64,000 bases of DNA from Nereocystis luetkeana (taxonomy: Eukaryota; Sar; Phaeophyceae; Laminariales; Laminariaceae). A model generated the notes under the pieces. The model was not told the DNA's origin and ran no database searches. It saw only the letters and a list, made by a program, of their open reading frames with translations. The stretch covers positions 4,269,901 to 4,333,900 of the forward strand of contig JARUPZ010000019.1 in the NCBI GenBank assembly GCA_031213475.1, in the 5' to 3' direction. A program made the translations under genes and the position numbers. The stretch's first letter is position 1. Each line of letters starts with the position of its first letter. Positions 23,880 through 36,600 of this stretch are shown here, one piece after another.

Positions 23880-24062
23880 TCTCTTTCTCATGTTGATTGC
23901 ATTTACAACAGAGTATCTCTGTGCTGTATATACCTGGTATACATAAACATAGCTTTCGTGACCGCAGGGCCTGCACCCCTCTAGGATGGCGAAACAGCAC
24001 GGACGGACGCTCGGTGGGCTGGATGTCGACGGGCAGAAACAACGGTCTGATGTGAAGAACAC
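23880..24062 (-). repeat. family D repeat, diverged, with an inserted TACCTGGTA block
   Basis: GGATGTCGACGGGCAGAAAC and CATAGCTTTCGTGACC match D in reverse. Relative to 3060-3100 it has about 23 extra bases centred on TATACCTGGTATA (23931-23939). Confidence 0.7.
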
Positions 24063-24515
24063 ACGCTATCTTACGTCTGATTTTTCCCAAGAACGAGCGA
24101 AAGCTAGGCGTTACTTTTCACGCCTCTCTAGAGGAAGGCATACCACTATGGTCGTACGTCTAAGGACCGTTTAGTACTCATACATATGTACAAACGCTTC
24201 TTATATTTATGACCAGAGCAGTTGGGGAAAAGTCACAATGCTCTATGTTTTAGCTAGTGGGTGGAGAGCGAGATCCTGCAGGAAAACTATGAAGCCGGAG
24301 ACCCGCGCCGTCACGACCGAAAATTTCTGCAACAAACGAAATATCTCCGGACAAAAAAAAAAAAAAAATTGATCGATTTGTTTTTTACCGCTTCCTTTTT
24401 CACACAGCGTGCACACAGTTCACAATACAAGCAGTGATGGTAAAGAAGAGAAAAAAAAAAAAAAAACGGCACATGTTGCTTGTTGCCATCCTCGAGAGCA
24501 TATGACCTATCTCAC
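24063..24515. other. unique AT-rich DNA, no gene seen
   Basis: A-runs near 24353 and 24453; no coding-like frame. Confidence 0.5.
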
Positions 24516-24704
24516 CCCAGCAGGCTCCGCGACTATAAATCGCATGCGAGACCCGGCGACCCCGTTCCCCAAGCAGCTGAGCGCGAGGAGGAGTCCGTTC
24601 GCCTCGAGGACGTTGATGCCTACCAGACGCCCGGACGCGGCGATCAATCGGACGAAGGCGCCTTGCCCGAAGAAATGCCACATGGCTCCAACGAGATCGC
24701 CGGT
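24516..24704 (-). CDS. possible exon of an unknown protein
   Basis: 63 codons in phase 0 between an acceptor (GTTATACCAG) and a donor (CTGGG|GTGAGA), with mostly C/G third positions and Gly/Leu-rich content (WHFFGQGAFVRLIAASG, NGLLLALSCLGNGV). The complementary strand has an acidic open frame of similar quality. No family is recognised, and neighbouring exons were not found. Confidence 0.27.
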
Positions 24705-25440
24705 CTGGTATAACAAATATCATGGCGGCGGTATATAGATGGCTAAGGCGAGGGGGGCCTGGGGCGTGATCGAGGGGCGGCCGCATCATCATTACCGCCC
24801 TGGGCGTGAATGTAAAGACCGCTTGATCTTTAAATTGATGTTTCAACGGTCCTTATATTTATGTCCAGCGTGGTGTGTGCCAGGACGAGAAGGAAAAAAA
24901 GAAGTAGGAGAAGAACAAGAAGAAGAGGAGGAAAAAGGAGGAAGCACGACAACAACAATGACAATGATGACAGCGAGTATCAACAACAGACAAACATGAC
25001 ACCGATGACACCCCCACCGCTACCAACAACAATCACAGCAACAAACGAATAAAACGAACAAACAAGCAAACAAACAAACCAAACAGACAAACACGCAAAC
25101 AGCAACACCACAAAAAAAAAAACAAGCAGCGTGGGCACCAACCACTACGCTGCGAGGAAAAAAATGAAACATTCAACAACGACGACGGGCCTATTTTACG
25201 ACAGTAGTTTCACCTCGCTCGCTAAAAGGGCATCCTCCGCCGGCAGGCCACACTGCACACACACACACTCACCTTGCCCGAACCGAAGTTTCCTCTCAGC
25301 GATCGCCCGGCGCCCAGCCCGTGCGGCAAGGCATGGCAGTACCACAGCGCGCCAACCTCGACCGTAATCCTGAGTTAACAGCACACACACGGAGGAAAGC
25401 ACGCCACCAGGCGTAGATGGGGGGCGGGCGGGGGTGTGCC
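24705..25440. other. purine-rich and unique DNA, no gene seen
   Basis: GAA/GAG-rich stretch at 24885-24945, AACA-rich stretch at 25020-25120, then unique GC-richer sequence with ambiguous frames. Confidence 0.5.
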
Positions 25441-25560
25441 CATGTCATGCATGGCCGCAGTAGTCGTATGGCCACAGACCCTCGCATCCCTACAAAATTC
25501 CGGGACGGAGCACACGTCGATTTTTTACCGACCAGGCAGACGTTGGTTGATTTTTGTTTG
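25441..25560 (+). repeat. family B element, partial copy
   Basis: CATGTCATGCATGGCCGCAG to GACGTTGGTTGATTTTTG, preceded by a short G-tract. Confidence 0.75.
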
Positions 25561-25904
25561 CGTCAAAAGCGTGATGCGATCGGGGTTTGGGGGGGAGGGG
25601 TGGGGGGGGGCAAGCGGTTGCTGGGCGCGAGGAGGTAGGTAGCGCGGGAAGCACAGCGCGCGTACTTCGACACTTGCAGGGCGCCGTCAGAAACGCTGAA
25701 GCGACGGTGAAAAACATACCTTGGTGAACAAGCACAAGTACAAGCCACGCATGCGGCGCCTTCCGTGCGCTCTGTACACTGTGCACGCGTAAGCAGGAAG
25801 TTTTTCGACTGGGGACGCTATACGGTGGATAGAGTGGGTTGTTTATCTAGATATTCACCCCTGTATGCATTACCCTTTGTTTTAGGCCACGAGGGCGGGG
25901 CAGG

Positions 25905-26013
25905 TATTACGGGGGACCATAGTTAATAGGACCAAATATTGTTAGTAAAAATAGATAAATATATAGGTGTTTATGTATACCATAGGTCCTATTAACTATG
26001 TCCCCCCGTACTA
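25905..26013. mobile_element. family A element, copy 11
   Basis: TATTACGGGGGACCATAG left; ATGTCCCCCCGTACTA right. Confidence 0.9.
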
Positions 26014-26148
26014 GTCGCTCTGTACCTCATTCAAATCGGGCTGGGGAAAAAGTAAGTTGTTTGGCGCAAGCGCGTATCAGACAATCCCATGTCGGTGCGT
26101 ATATCGCGACGCCAAAAAGCAAATGCATGACAAAGCTTAACTACTTTA

Positions 26149-26237
26149 CAGCGGGAAGGCAGTCCCGTTTTTGGAAACAACTACTTATAATTTGAGTGGT
26201 TTGTCTCCAAAACGGAACTGCGGTCCTAAAAGGGTTG
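26149..26237. mobile_element. family C element
   Basis: AAGGCAGTCCCGTTTTTGG and AAACGGAACTGCGGTCC arms; slightly decayed. Confidence 0.75.
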
Positions 26238-26771
26238 AGAACGAAAAATAGCTATTCGGCCGAGAGGCTGGAAAACTATTGAAGGACGTAAAATCCCCCC
26301 CCGTCCTTATACGCTAAGCCTTGGTTTTCCATGCCTGTCTCAAACATAATCAGTGGCATTATCCATCGCGCATCTGGGACTAACGACGCACACAATAATT
26401 AGTATTCTCCACCCGAGCGTCAAAGGGAATAGTAGAACGAACGCCGAAAGCATACTTTCCATCGAGCATCAACAAAAGATGGCAGATGTTTCATTCTCCC
26501 CAATCGACAATTCAAGAATCAGGTATTCGTACAGGTCATGTGTGCTTACGCGGCGTCGTCCATACCTATCTATCGAGCATCTTTACCTCGTTGAAGAACA
26601 ATCGCGCGCTTCTGTATTCTGTATGCATCCTCCAAAACACGCCACAACAACAAAAATGAGCGAAGAAAAAAAAATATTCTCCACACCTTCACTTTTTCGG
26701 AGTACAACAACCACGTCCAGGCAATAGAGGGCAGGGCTAGAGCTAACGCTTTATGTATCACATTCCCACAG
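26238..26771. other. unique DNA, no gene seen
   Basis: A 124-codon plus-strand frame exists but with AT-rich codons and no domain. A phrase ATCGAGCATC recurs. Confidence 0.45.
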
Positions 26772-27510
26772 ACAAACCGCACTCGTACCTCGCCACCTGC
26801 TTCCAGTCACCCTTGCTGTTGTCCCGGGGGGCACTATCTCCGATTGGTGGTGCGAGCCTCTTCGCGCAGCTCACCCAGGCCGCCACCCCCACCACAGCGA
26901 TGGCCGCGACCGAGTGGCTCGACGCCAGCGCTCCCGCCACGACATGCGCCCACGCCCTGCCCCCGCAGCTTGCCTCGCACCGCCCTTCTAACGCCACCAG
27001 CCCCCTCCAAACCCCAGAGAAGAACGCCGGAACGCCCGAAACCCTTGACGCGCAAGCTCTGGCCCGCGCGTGTGTACGCACGCTCTTCCTCAACGGCTGT
27101 GGAGCCTTCTCCCTCTCGTCCCGGCGCAGGTTGATGCTGCTTTTGCGCGGTCTTATCAACAGCATTCCCGCGGCTAAGCTAGAGACACGAGATAGGAGCG
27201 CGTTACCCTCGGCACCTGCATCTTCCCCTCCGTGGCTGTGGTTTCCGGATGCTTTTGGTGGTATTCCCGCATTGTGATGGCGGCTGCGTGAACCAATCAA
27301 GAATATAGGGGGCCATATGGTCGAGGCGTTCTCCTCGCGGGTGTAAGGGACGGGAAGTTGTTCGCCTCTTCCTCCTCCTCCTCCTCCTCCTCCTCCTTCT
27401 CCCCCGTTGACTTCGGGCACGTTGGCTTGTCGGCAGCCGCGACGAAGGCTGCGGAGGCGATCGCGGTGGTGTCTGTGGTGAGACCGTGCGCTTGGAACGA
27501 TGGGTTCTGA
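26772..27510 (+). CDS. candidate gene or gene fragment, unknown protein
   Basis: From an acceptor-like CATTCCCACAG (26761-26771) an open frame runs to a TGA at 27275 with strongly C/G-ending codons (LFAQLTQAATPTTAMAATEW, RTLFLNGCGAFSLSSRRRLM). A second frame with the same codon style runs from about 27310, through a Ser run and VDFGHVGLSAAATKAAE, to a TGA at 27508-27510. A single intron between about 27250 and 27310 could join them, but it would be unusually short for this genome and no donor is convincing. Opposite-strand frames are longer but have poorer codon use. No function can be named. Confidence 0.3.
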
Positions 27511-28794
27511 GCGCTTCTGCGACTGTCGTTGTTGCTGTGCGAAAGGACGCGAGTGTACGCGCGCGCGACGGGGAGAGGGAGGTTGAGGATATGCCGCCTG
27601 TGTCCTCTGGAAGAAAACTGCACGTTTGTATCAAGTGCCTCTCTCACAACAGCAGTTTATTTTTCTGTTTTGTGCTTTCCCGCCTGCTCCCGCAACCGAT
27701 GCTCGTGAACGACTGGAAGCGTTGAGGTTGTCCCCGCGCGCGCACCCACATGTGTACAGAGGGGAACGAGTATTCGTGCCGGATGCGGCCGCCATGTTTT
27801 ACTGCGGTAGCCGTAGAGGTACGCCACCCGTACCTCTGTTAGAATTGTCCAGGTCCACGGGCGGTGGATACATACAGCACATGTGCCGAAGAGCCCGTGT
27901 GTCACGATAAAAAAAATGATTCCTCAAAGGGAGATATATCCCATGCTGTGAATGGCACCGGTGTTTCGTGACAGTGATGTCCGCACGTTTTGGCAGGCTT
28001 GTCCTACCCGCACCTCAGGAACGGTACGTCAGGCTATACGTGCACGGAGGTCTTGTTTCCGACCCATGGCACGATACCGACACCGCCTTCTGATAATTTT
28101 CCTGAAGGCCTCGTTCAGACGATCCCTCCAACCAGAACAACGTGATAGCGCCTCTTCCAACTCGTTACGAGAAAACAAGCCGGCCTAGAGAAAACATACC
28201 ATCAAGCTTCTCACGTCAGTACCTACTGCTTGACCACCATGCGCCAACTCCGGCGGCATTTCAGCACGACCACAGATGGCCGCGAAACTTACACGAATAA
28301 AACAAAAACAAAAAACACCATCACCACGTCACCCTTGCCCCCCCCAGCTCTGGTAAAGGCTACATACCAGGTACGTCAGACCGATCATTGCATCGCTTCC
28401 CACTTCGTGGTCTAGATTTTTCGGGGCCCAGATTTATCCCTGATCTGAAAAATCTATTCGTTCATCTTTCCGGGTGAGAGTCGCGTAACCTGCGCGGTCC
28501 TAGGGGCATACGTTTCCTGCGTTGAATACGCACTATACGACTCTTGCGCAACACAGTATCTCAACGCCAGCTTAGGCTTCATTATATCCATCCCTGTGGA
28601 CGGATATATTAGGCTCTGGGTAGATATATTAGGATCGCTTCGTCTTCATGTTAACCTTGAAACGCTTCTAATGTTTCCGTTCAGAGTGGTAGATCGTGAA
28701 TGTCCAACGTCTGCAAGTATGTAACGAAATTCTATCATATTGTAAGACCCCCGCCAGCCCCCCCGAAGACATGAACACCCCCCCTCCCGTGGAT
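27511..28794. other. unique DNA, no gene seen
   Basis: Exact TACCAGGTA at 28365-28373. The short frames here lack consistent codon bias. Confidence 0.45.
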
Positions 28795-28855
28795 CTACGG
28801 TCATACGACTACGGCCGTGTATGGCATGGGTATGCCCCTCTCCCCCCCCCCCTAT
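28795..28855 (-). repeat. family B element, end fragment
   Basis: GGTCATACGACTACGGCC then GGGTATGCCCC and C-runs. Confidence 0.65.
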
Positions 28856-28925
28856 AGAGGGCTTGTGAACAAACCCCGCCGATAGATTGCAACTACTACA
28901 GTACAGCAGAACGGTGTAGTTCAGT

Positions 28926-29504
28926 ATGCTCCCGACAACGTCTGGGTGCAAAAAAACTCACCGGATTCGCATGTCCTTGCAGCACGTTCCCGTCCCCAAC
29001 GCATTCTGTCGGATTCCTCGAGCCGCGCCTCAAATCGGGTGTCGGGCAACGTGTTTTCGCCTGAAAATGATGATGTTGTTGCTTCCTACCGTTGATAGTA
29101 GCGGGTCTCTTGCTCCAAGCCAGGCGGCTTTCAGCTGCAGGGGTCTTGTTGAAAGCGGGCGTCTGCAGGCAGCTGACTTTCCACGGCTGCGCAACAGGCT
29201 TGCCGGTCAGCGCTACCGTGACCGCCGAGTCGGGCCAAACGGGATGCGCGCGAGAAAAAATGGATCCATCACCGCCGCCACCGCAGCCGCCGCCGAAGCC
29301 TCCGCTATAGCCTCTCGTCGAAATACCCAACAAGATTTGGCTGGAACAACAACTGTTGGTGATCATGCCGGTGAGGACCACCAGCAAACATCTTGCTCCC
29401 CGTACATTCTGCCGGCGACGAGCGACACCCTTCGTTCCTTTGGCCAGGATCATGACACTCAACGTGGTGTTGTGTGTGTGCATTGTGTAGACGCTATCCG
29501 GTGA
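28926..29504 (+). CDS. candidate ORF, unknown protein
   Basis: 192 codons from ATG to TGA. The last two thirds have the better codon use, with RLRNRLAGQRYRDRRVGPNG and an Ala-rich stretch, ending VCVHCVDAIR. A minus-strand frame of 204 codons overlaps with a Gly-rich segment. Nothing is recognisable in either; the plus strand is weakly preferred. Confidence 0.25.
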   Translation: MLPTTSGCKKTHRIRMSLQHVPVPNAFCRIPRAAPQIGCRATCFRLKMMMLLLPTVDSSGSLAPSQAAFSCRGLVESGRLQAADFPRLRNRLAGQRYRDRRVGPNGMRARKNGSITAATAAAAEASAIASRRNTQQDLAGTTTVGDHAGEDHQQTSCSPYILPATSDTLRSFGQDHDTQRGVVCVHCVDAIR

Positions 29505-31004
29505 GCGCAAAGAGCGAGCGTATACAGGCTACCACTGTAGATCCACCCGGCTACGCGAGACCGTATCAGAATTTCCACGGAACCTGATGAATCGCGAGTC
29601 GTCTGAAAACAGTTCGACTACAACAGCGCGCGTTTAAACCGAGCTTCGCTGAGCCAGGCCGCCGACAACTGAGCAACCCGGCACCAAACACGAGATGTGT
29701 TCTATACCTGGTATACTGCTGCAAAATGTCGCTTCGAGGACTCGGCGATAAAAGCTTTCTTCAGCAGCACCTTCAGCTCGCCTGTGGAGCAGTAGAACCT
29801 ATCACAGCAGCGCCAGGATTGTTCCATGAATCACACTGTTGCTTCACGCTGCTATGTAGACCGACGAGGAGCGCAAGCTATACGACTCGTCGATTTTGGC
29901 AAACGGAATCTTCAATTCAAAATCGATCCTACCAGGTACCAGGTACCAGGGTAAAAAGTTGTGCGTAGAACAACAACTGCTACAATCCCCCTTCCTAATG
30001 TGTTTTTTTTCGAGCCAGTAAGCAAGCGAGCAACCAACCCAACTCTGGCTGAAACCCTAACTCCTCCTGGTGGTACATAGAGCTGTTATGGAGGCCAAGT
30101 TATCTAAGTACAGCAGCTCAGGCAGCAGGGTGTCCATTGTCCAGAGGAGGTCCAGAATCGCTGATCGCGCCGCATATCCGCATGACGGACTGTCATATTT
30201 GGCCAATCAGAAGTGGCCAAGATCCACAGCCATCAAGTTCAGTAGTAGGACCGCGGTTTGACTCCTTGACTGACAGGCTCATGCTCACTAAAGCCAGCAT
30301 AATAAGGCCTACAGAGGTCTTGACGTGCCCAGAGATTCCTAGGATCTTTGACAGCAACTGCTGCTACACCAGCAGCAGGATCATGTCATGCGCCACAGCC
30401 GTACAGCGTGCAGCGCACAGCGCACAGCACACAGCACACAGCGACACGTGCAGCCCCAACGAAAAAGGCGTACTCGATGGGCGTACGAGTACGAGTACGA
30501 GTACGAGGTAAGAGTCAAATTCATGTTCGATCGAAGATCGGACTACAAAATAAATGTTGGCAACAAAACAAATGACCTCTCACAAAATTCGCGAGGGAAG
30601 CCCAGTCTGTCGTCGACAGCAGCAGCTGTTTCATGAAAAAAAACAGCCAGAACGTAATCATCGAAGAGAGTTTTTTGTAACCGCGGACTACACAATACAT
30701 ACACAACAGGTGTTTTCACTCGAGGTGCCTGGAGAAGCAGTAGACGAGACCTAACAGAGAGAGATTCCGGCTACGAGTACAAGGTCAAGAACAGGCTTTC
30801 CTCGTGTCCACTTAACATATCCCAGGTATATATATGGGCACCACATCACTTTTATTGCCTTCCAGCTCAACCCGTAGCGGAGTGCGTACGTACCACAGGT
30901 TTATCATCCTCACCGGCCTTCTGGCAACAACAACAAAAAAGTGGCTGGAGATGTCGCCCCTTTTCTCTCCCCCCCCCCGCCCCCTTTTTTATACCTGGTA
31001 TATA
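29505..31004. other. unique DNA with micro-insertions, no gene seen
   Basis: Exact TACCTGGTA or TACCAGGTA at 29705, 29930, 29937 and 30992. A short AGCACACAGCACACAGCG run lies near 30410-30445 and a GTACGA run near 30485-30505. Confidence 0.5.
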
Positions 31005-31490
31005 TATGTTGGGTTGGCGTCGGTTGGCGACGACGCTGTAAAACACGCCTCTTACTGCGTGAGCTAGACAGTCAGGGTACAGTTTTTTTTCGTCTTGGCT
31101 GTTACCGCGGGTGGCGGTCGAGTTAGATCATTTTTGTGCGGGGATAACCTCTACTGCGCACAAAAGGGGGATGATCGCATCACGTAGTGAAATAGATATA
31201 TATATATGGTGAGGCACCCACGAGGCAGTTATATAGTAAACTCATTGTTGTCTCTGGAAGTGACCACACCAGAATTTTAATCAATTCATTGATAGAGGCT
31301 GTCACTTGAAAGAAAATCCGTCTCTTAAGCGGTTCTTGGTAGGATGCAGCTCACCCTTCATGCGACTCGCCCAACACCTCACGGCGCTTCGCGCTTGGTG
31401 CGAGCAATGTCGGCCTGGCCGGTGAAAACCCGACGTGCTCCGTCCCAAACGACAACGGCCATGCATGATAATGAGTACACCCCCCCCCTC
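31005..31490 (-). repeat. family B element, near full-length copy
   Basis: Reads from TGTTGGGTTGGCGTCGGTTG to GGCCATGCATGATAATGAG then ACACC and a C-tract. The conserved frame of the other full copies is broken here. A TACCTGGTA sits at its outer edge (30992-31000), where the element ends in a TA-rich stretch. Confidence 0.85.
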
Positions 31491-33054
31491 CCCCTCCCGG
31501 TATGTACATGCCTTCTCACTTTCATCGCGGAGAGGGTTTCAGCATTCCCACTGCTGGTCGATCGATTTGCACCGAGTTTGGCCGACCCGCGCTCTCTCTC
31601 GCATTTTCGGCGACGGAAGAAAATACTCCACATGAAAAATTCCTGCGCATAAACACACCACCAGCGGCCAAGATTCGAACCCCAGCCCAACCGACCGCTA
31701 GCGACGTAAGACAAAAAGTCTACTGATCTATCACTGATCCATAATAATAAGAAGTCAAGCACTTCGGACACATACAGCAGTAAGTACCTGGCATGATTTT
31801 AGGGATTGCAGAGAGAACGGGCCCCGCATCCCATCGGCAAGGAAGGTAAGCTCATACTAACTCGTTTGGTGCTCGTACAGGAAGGGGCACGGGTGGTTTC
31901 AAGGGTCACGAGAGGGGAACAAACACCATGATGACGACCCGGCAACAAAGCGTTTTCGAAACATCGACCAGAAAAAGACAACGGTACGTCAACCTCGTCC
32001 TCGTAAACACTACACTGGTCAATATGCCACAGAGCCACCTGTAGCATATTCACACTTGGTATTCGGTCGACAGCGCGAAAAAAAAACACATTGGTGGTAC
32101 AGCAGTAGTAGCGGCATCGAAACACCATCCGATCTACCGCTGTAGGAATCATCCCATGCAGAGGAAACCCATTTCACCGGGTCCATTTCCATTCCACGTC
32201 CAGGAAATGATCCATCCAAGAAATAAAAACACCCAAAAAAACGTGGCATACCCAATAATCATACCATAGAAAACATCCCGTCCGAGAACTATTCCACCCA
32301 AGAACCATCCGCACGCAAGACATCATATCACAGCCACAGCTTCGGCAACAACGCGCGCGACCCTCGACAACACAATTGTCCCAGCCGAGACCCACCCTCT
32401 GCACACTTTCGACGGCCCCTATATACAGATCAACATACATGACAAAACGTCAAAAATGTCACAAACAAACAAAACGAACCTACTGGTACGTACGTAAACA
32501 CACGTAAACAACACGCTGGAAGCACCCCTCCCCCCCCCCCCCCTCCCCGACAAGCGAATCCAACGGGAAGTTACTACCCCTGTTGGCTACTTCAGAGATG
32601 TACCCAACTCTGATTTCAAGTTGTTACGTGTCGCTACAAAAAAAAGTGGGTGCGTAGGTGTGCACCCTCTTGGGACTTCAGAGAGGGAAGGGGGGGGGGG
32701 AATCGACGTTACAACAAATGACGGTTACATATAGCAACGGCCACGGAGTGATTGGTGGATGACACAACCAGTTGGTTGGTGTCCGACTTACAGCGAAAGG
32801 AGTCGCACGCCACGGGCGCAGCATGATCCTCCTCCTTCTGCTGCTGGTCGCCATATCGCAGTCCCACAGGGGGTTACACCCTACAATACCACTGTTTTGG
32901 TCGCCATATCGCAGTCCCACAGGGGGTAAAAAAAATCTTCAAAGCCACCCTGCAAATAAACACTACGTACGTACCGCGTTTTTTTTTTTTTTGGCAATAC
33001 CAATTTTATAAGTAGCTTGCCTTGAAGGGAATATAACCGGTTACCCCCTTTTAC
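31491..33054. other. unique DNA, no gene seen
   Basis: A tRNA-like B box (GGGGTTCGAATCTTGG, minus strand, near 31670) without a matching A box; a repeated 30-bp phrase containing GGTCGCCATATCGCAG at 32847 and 32898; a C-run near 32530. Frames are AT-rich or Trp/Cys-rich and not coding-like. Confidence 0.45.
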
Positions 33055-33170
33055 TATTCCGGGGGGCCATAGCAATCAGAACCCATCATATACACAAAAA
33101 TCTACTGGTATATATTCCAGTCATTTTGCTAGACCTATTGGAGTCCTGATTACTATGTTCCCCCGAAATA
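33055..33170. mobile_element. family A element, copy 12, with a micro-insertion
   Basis: Diverged ends TATTCCGGGGGGCCATAG and TATGTTCCCCCGAAATA. A 6-bp gain gives TACTGGTA at 33103-33110. It lies about 190 bp beyond the stop codon of the PX-GOLD gene. Confidence 0.75.
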
Positions 33171-33362
33171 CGTACCTGGTGCTGCATTTTTCTCGCAACT
33201 CTAGTCAAGTAGATTCTAGCAAAAAAAAAAGGGCCAGGTACCACGGTACTTCAAGTAGGTATTAATAAGAGGTGCCTCTATTAATAGGAAGGGGTTACAT
33301 TCAGGGTACGTACGTACCAGGTGTTACATTTACAGGTGTACTTATGAACTCCTCCTCTCCTT

Positions 33363-33624
33363 TCAAACTGAGTACGTTTCTATCTCTACCGCCTCCTCCG
33401 TGTCCATCGAAGGGGCAGCATCGCCCTTCCGAACCGCCACTGGTGGCGATTGCGACTTAGTCACCGGTGGGGATTGCGACCTGGCCACCGGTGACGATTG
33501 GGGTTGAGATTGTGACGACGGCGGCGCGTCCCCCTCGCTTCCGGCGACGGCCGATAACAACCGCCGAATGCGAATTTCGAGGTTCTGCACCGCTCGGTCG
33601 ACGTCAGCGTCCAGCCTTTGAGCG
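33363..33624 (-). CDS. PX-GOLD gene exon 7 (C-terminus)
   Basis: Acceptor CGTGTGCGCAG, phase-matched. A short helix (VDRAVQNLEIRIRRLL) precedes an SQSPPV-type repeat and a TGA stop. Confidence 0.65.
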
Positions 33625-36600
33625 CTGCGCACACGCACGAGGCAGCGCGGAATGGAGAGAGCAGGGGGGAGCAGGGGGGGGGGGGGGGGGGGGGGGAGCG
33701 TACTCATCTGTTGCTTGCCTTAAGTCATTTGACCATTGACCACGCATCTCCTTCGAGACGAAGAAAGAGAGAGAGAGAGAGAGAGAGAAGTATTCGTGGA
33801 GGAGTTGTTCGCGTTATTCCGTTCCGCGCGAAAAATGGCGGGCGATTGGCCCACGTCTCCCCCCACAGATAGGAGCGAATTTTTTCGTCCGGCAGGGACC
33901 TGCTCGTGATAGCCCACCATCGTGCCGGCCCTTTCCGGGGCACTCGGTGCCTCGCGTACACAGTTTCACACGGAGCTGCACGTATTCTTGACATACAACG
34001 CTGGAAGCCGACATACCTTGAGCTTGCTGGGTTCGCCCGAAGGTCTTCCCGTAAGTGGTGCTGCCGCTCCCTCAAGTGGACCAGCTGCCTCGAAAGCTGC
34101 TTCAGCGCAGCCTGGCCGAGAAAGGGTTGGAATTGCGTGCGCCCAGGTGAAAAAGATGGCACCCACGAGAGGCAAAAGAGGTAAAACGAGGTCTGTCTTT
34201 GTCGCTACGTGTAGAGCCCGGATTGCAAAGAAGGGGGGGTCCGATTCTCGTGGGAGGTCGCGAGCTACTTCTAAAAAAGGTTCTGACTGGAGCTTCGCGC
34301 GAGTGCGGGTCTCCTCGATCGAGGAAGTGCCCAATGTCACTGGGATACACAGTTTTTTAGACCACCTCGGGACAGGCAATTTAGGTGAGTCTTCTCTCTA
34401 ACATGGATACGAGTACGATATTTTAAACTGCTAAAAAAAATTGCCCCATACCTACTTACTTCCAGGCGGATTTTTTTTTCTCGTGACGAGCCGATTTACC
34501 TGGCTTATTTTATCTACCCCAAAAGTCTTACAAACCGGAGGGCCTTAAAGTGGGTATACCACTGCATCCCATTTGTGTTGCACAAGAGTATTCGTGTACA
34601 CCTAGTCTACTACGGGGGACCATAGTAAATAGGACCAAATTTTGTGAGTAAAAATAGTCAAATATATAGGCTTTTGTGTATACCGTAGGTCCTATTAACT
34701 ATGGCACCCCGTAAGAGTAGGCAATTAGATTGTTCCTATACTATAAATACAGTAGGATACGCCTTCGTATTTTCCCAAGGGCAGTTTCGGGTGACTTGCT
34801 AATAGCACAAAAGACTTAGCAATAGCGTGGAACTCCACAAGCGGGGGGGTTCAGCAACATCAGGTGCTACAGCAGTATCCCTATCGTAGGAGCTTCGAGT
34901 CGACAGCATTTCACGACTAATAACTAATCGGTGGGTGCCGTTAACCAACTAACTGACTTTAATCGGCATGTCGGCTGGCGAAGCCAGCTGATCGCCAGCC
35001 GACGTGCCGACTTGTGTCAGGCGAGCGAAGCGAGCCAAATGAGTCCTTCTTGGCTGAGGTAGCCCCACCCTAACGTATGTATATACATCTCGCATTCAAC
35101 ATCGTTTCCAAAAGGATGGGAACTCAACAACTCGGACAGTCGGCATCCCCGGGAAACGACCAACTAGTCCGACTAATGACTTAGTTGGTGAATTAAGTCG
35201 TGCCGAATCACAGCTAGCTATACCTTTCGCTGCGCGCGTCTTCAGAAGTTCAGAACTCTTACAAGTAACGACTTCAGAAGCAACGCATCCAGAAGTAACG
35301 ACGACTTCGAAGGTATCGACTTTATAAGCGACAACTTTTAGAAGTAACGACTTGAGATGTAACGGCTTGAGAAATAGTTACCACATGGTAGCAGTTGACT
35401 TCACAACTACAGCAGAAGTGACGCACGACCTACCTGGCATACAAGAACGGATGTTTCGCCTAGGGTGTCTCTTATCCAGCGGATCCGATCCGACTTCAGC
35501 ATACAAGAACATATGTTTCGCCTAGGGTGTCTCTTGTCCAGCGGATCCGATCCGACTTCAGGCTACGAAAAACAGCAGCCGTCTCTTTTTTTCATGGTTC
35601 TCAAACAGAACGTGTATCGCAAGTTACCCAGCGCCGCCCAACACGGATGTACACGGCATCGGGAACGCCAGCATTTCCTACACCACCAAAACACTCAGTC
35701 TACCCGCATGACGCTTAAAAACAACCTTCTCCATCGCGAGAACTGAAGAACGACGGACACCATGCCGATTTCTGCACACCACCTTTTTGTCTTCCATTTT
35801 TAGTCCTGACGCTCTCGGCGACAAAGACCCCTTCCGGCTACCACCGCCGCTGCTGCCACCGCCGCTGCTTCGCGCCTGCCCGCGCGCTCCCCGCGAACCA
35901 ATATCCTCCGCCGCGTCCCGGCCTCCCCCCCACCCCCTCTCCGAGTCGCCCGCGCTCCCTTCCGACCCTGCCCCCGCGACGGCACCACCACCTCCTGACC
36001 CCACCCCCGCCACCGGCCCCACTCCGGCCCCGACCCCGGCCCCGCCCCCCGTCCAAACAACGCCCCCATCACCGCCACCGCTGCTGCCGCCGCCCACGCC
36101 CCGCCGAATCTCGGCGAGGAGAACCTTCTTCTCGGCGCGCAACCGGTGCAGACGTATCTCTCCGTCCGCCTGAGCCGCCTCCATCCTCTCCGCGTCCTCC
36201 TCCAGCTCCCTCGCTCGGGTCTCGGCGGCCCGGCGCATCATCGCCGCCTCCTCTGCCCGAGCCTCAGCGGCCGCGCAGCGGTCGCCGAGAGCGCGCTCGC
36301 GCGCGCGCAGGCCCGCGACGAGGACTCGCTTCTGCGCGGCGAGCTCCGCCACCGCCGCGTCGAGCTCGGCGACGGCCGCGCGGGCGTCCTCTGCCTCCTC
36401 GCGGGCTAGGCGCGAGGCCTCGCGCTCGGCGTCCAGGGCGGCGCGGATGCCGCCGACGCCGCCGCGTTCTTCTTCCAGGCGGCGCGAGAGGCGCGCCGCC
36501 TCGGCCTCGGCGTGCGCGCGGGACTCGTGCGACTTGGCCAGGGCACGGCTCGTGTCCTCGTGGCGGTGGCGCTCTTGCTCTTGCTCGCTCACCACCTGTT

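Noticed and set aside
30388-30636. Ser/Thr/Arg/Gln-rich frames near 30.4 kb
   Set aside because: Local CACAGC and GTACGA repeats explain them.
31660-31725. tRNA gene on the minus strand
   Set aside because: Good B box, but the anticodon loop would have only five bases and no acceptor stem forms.
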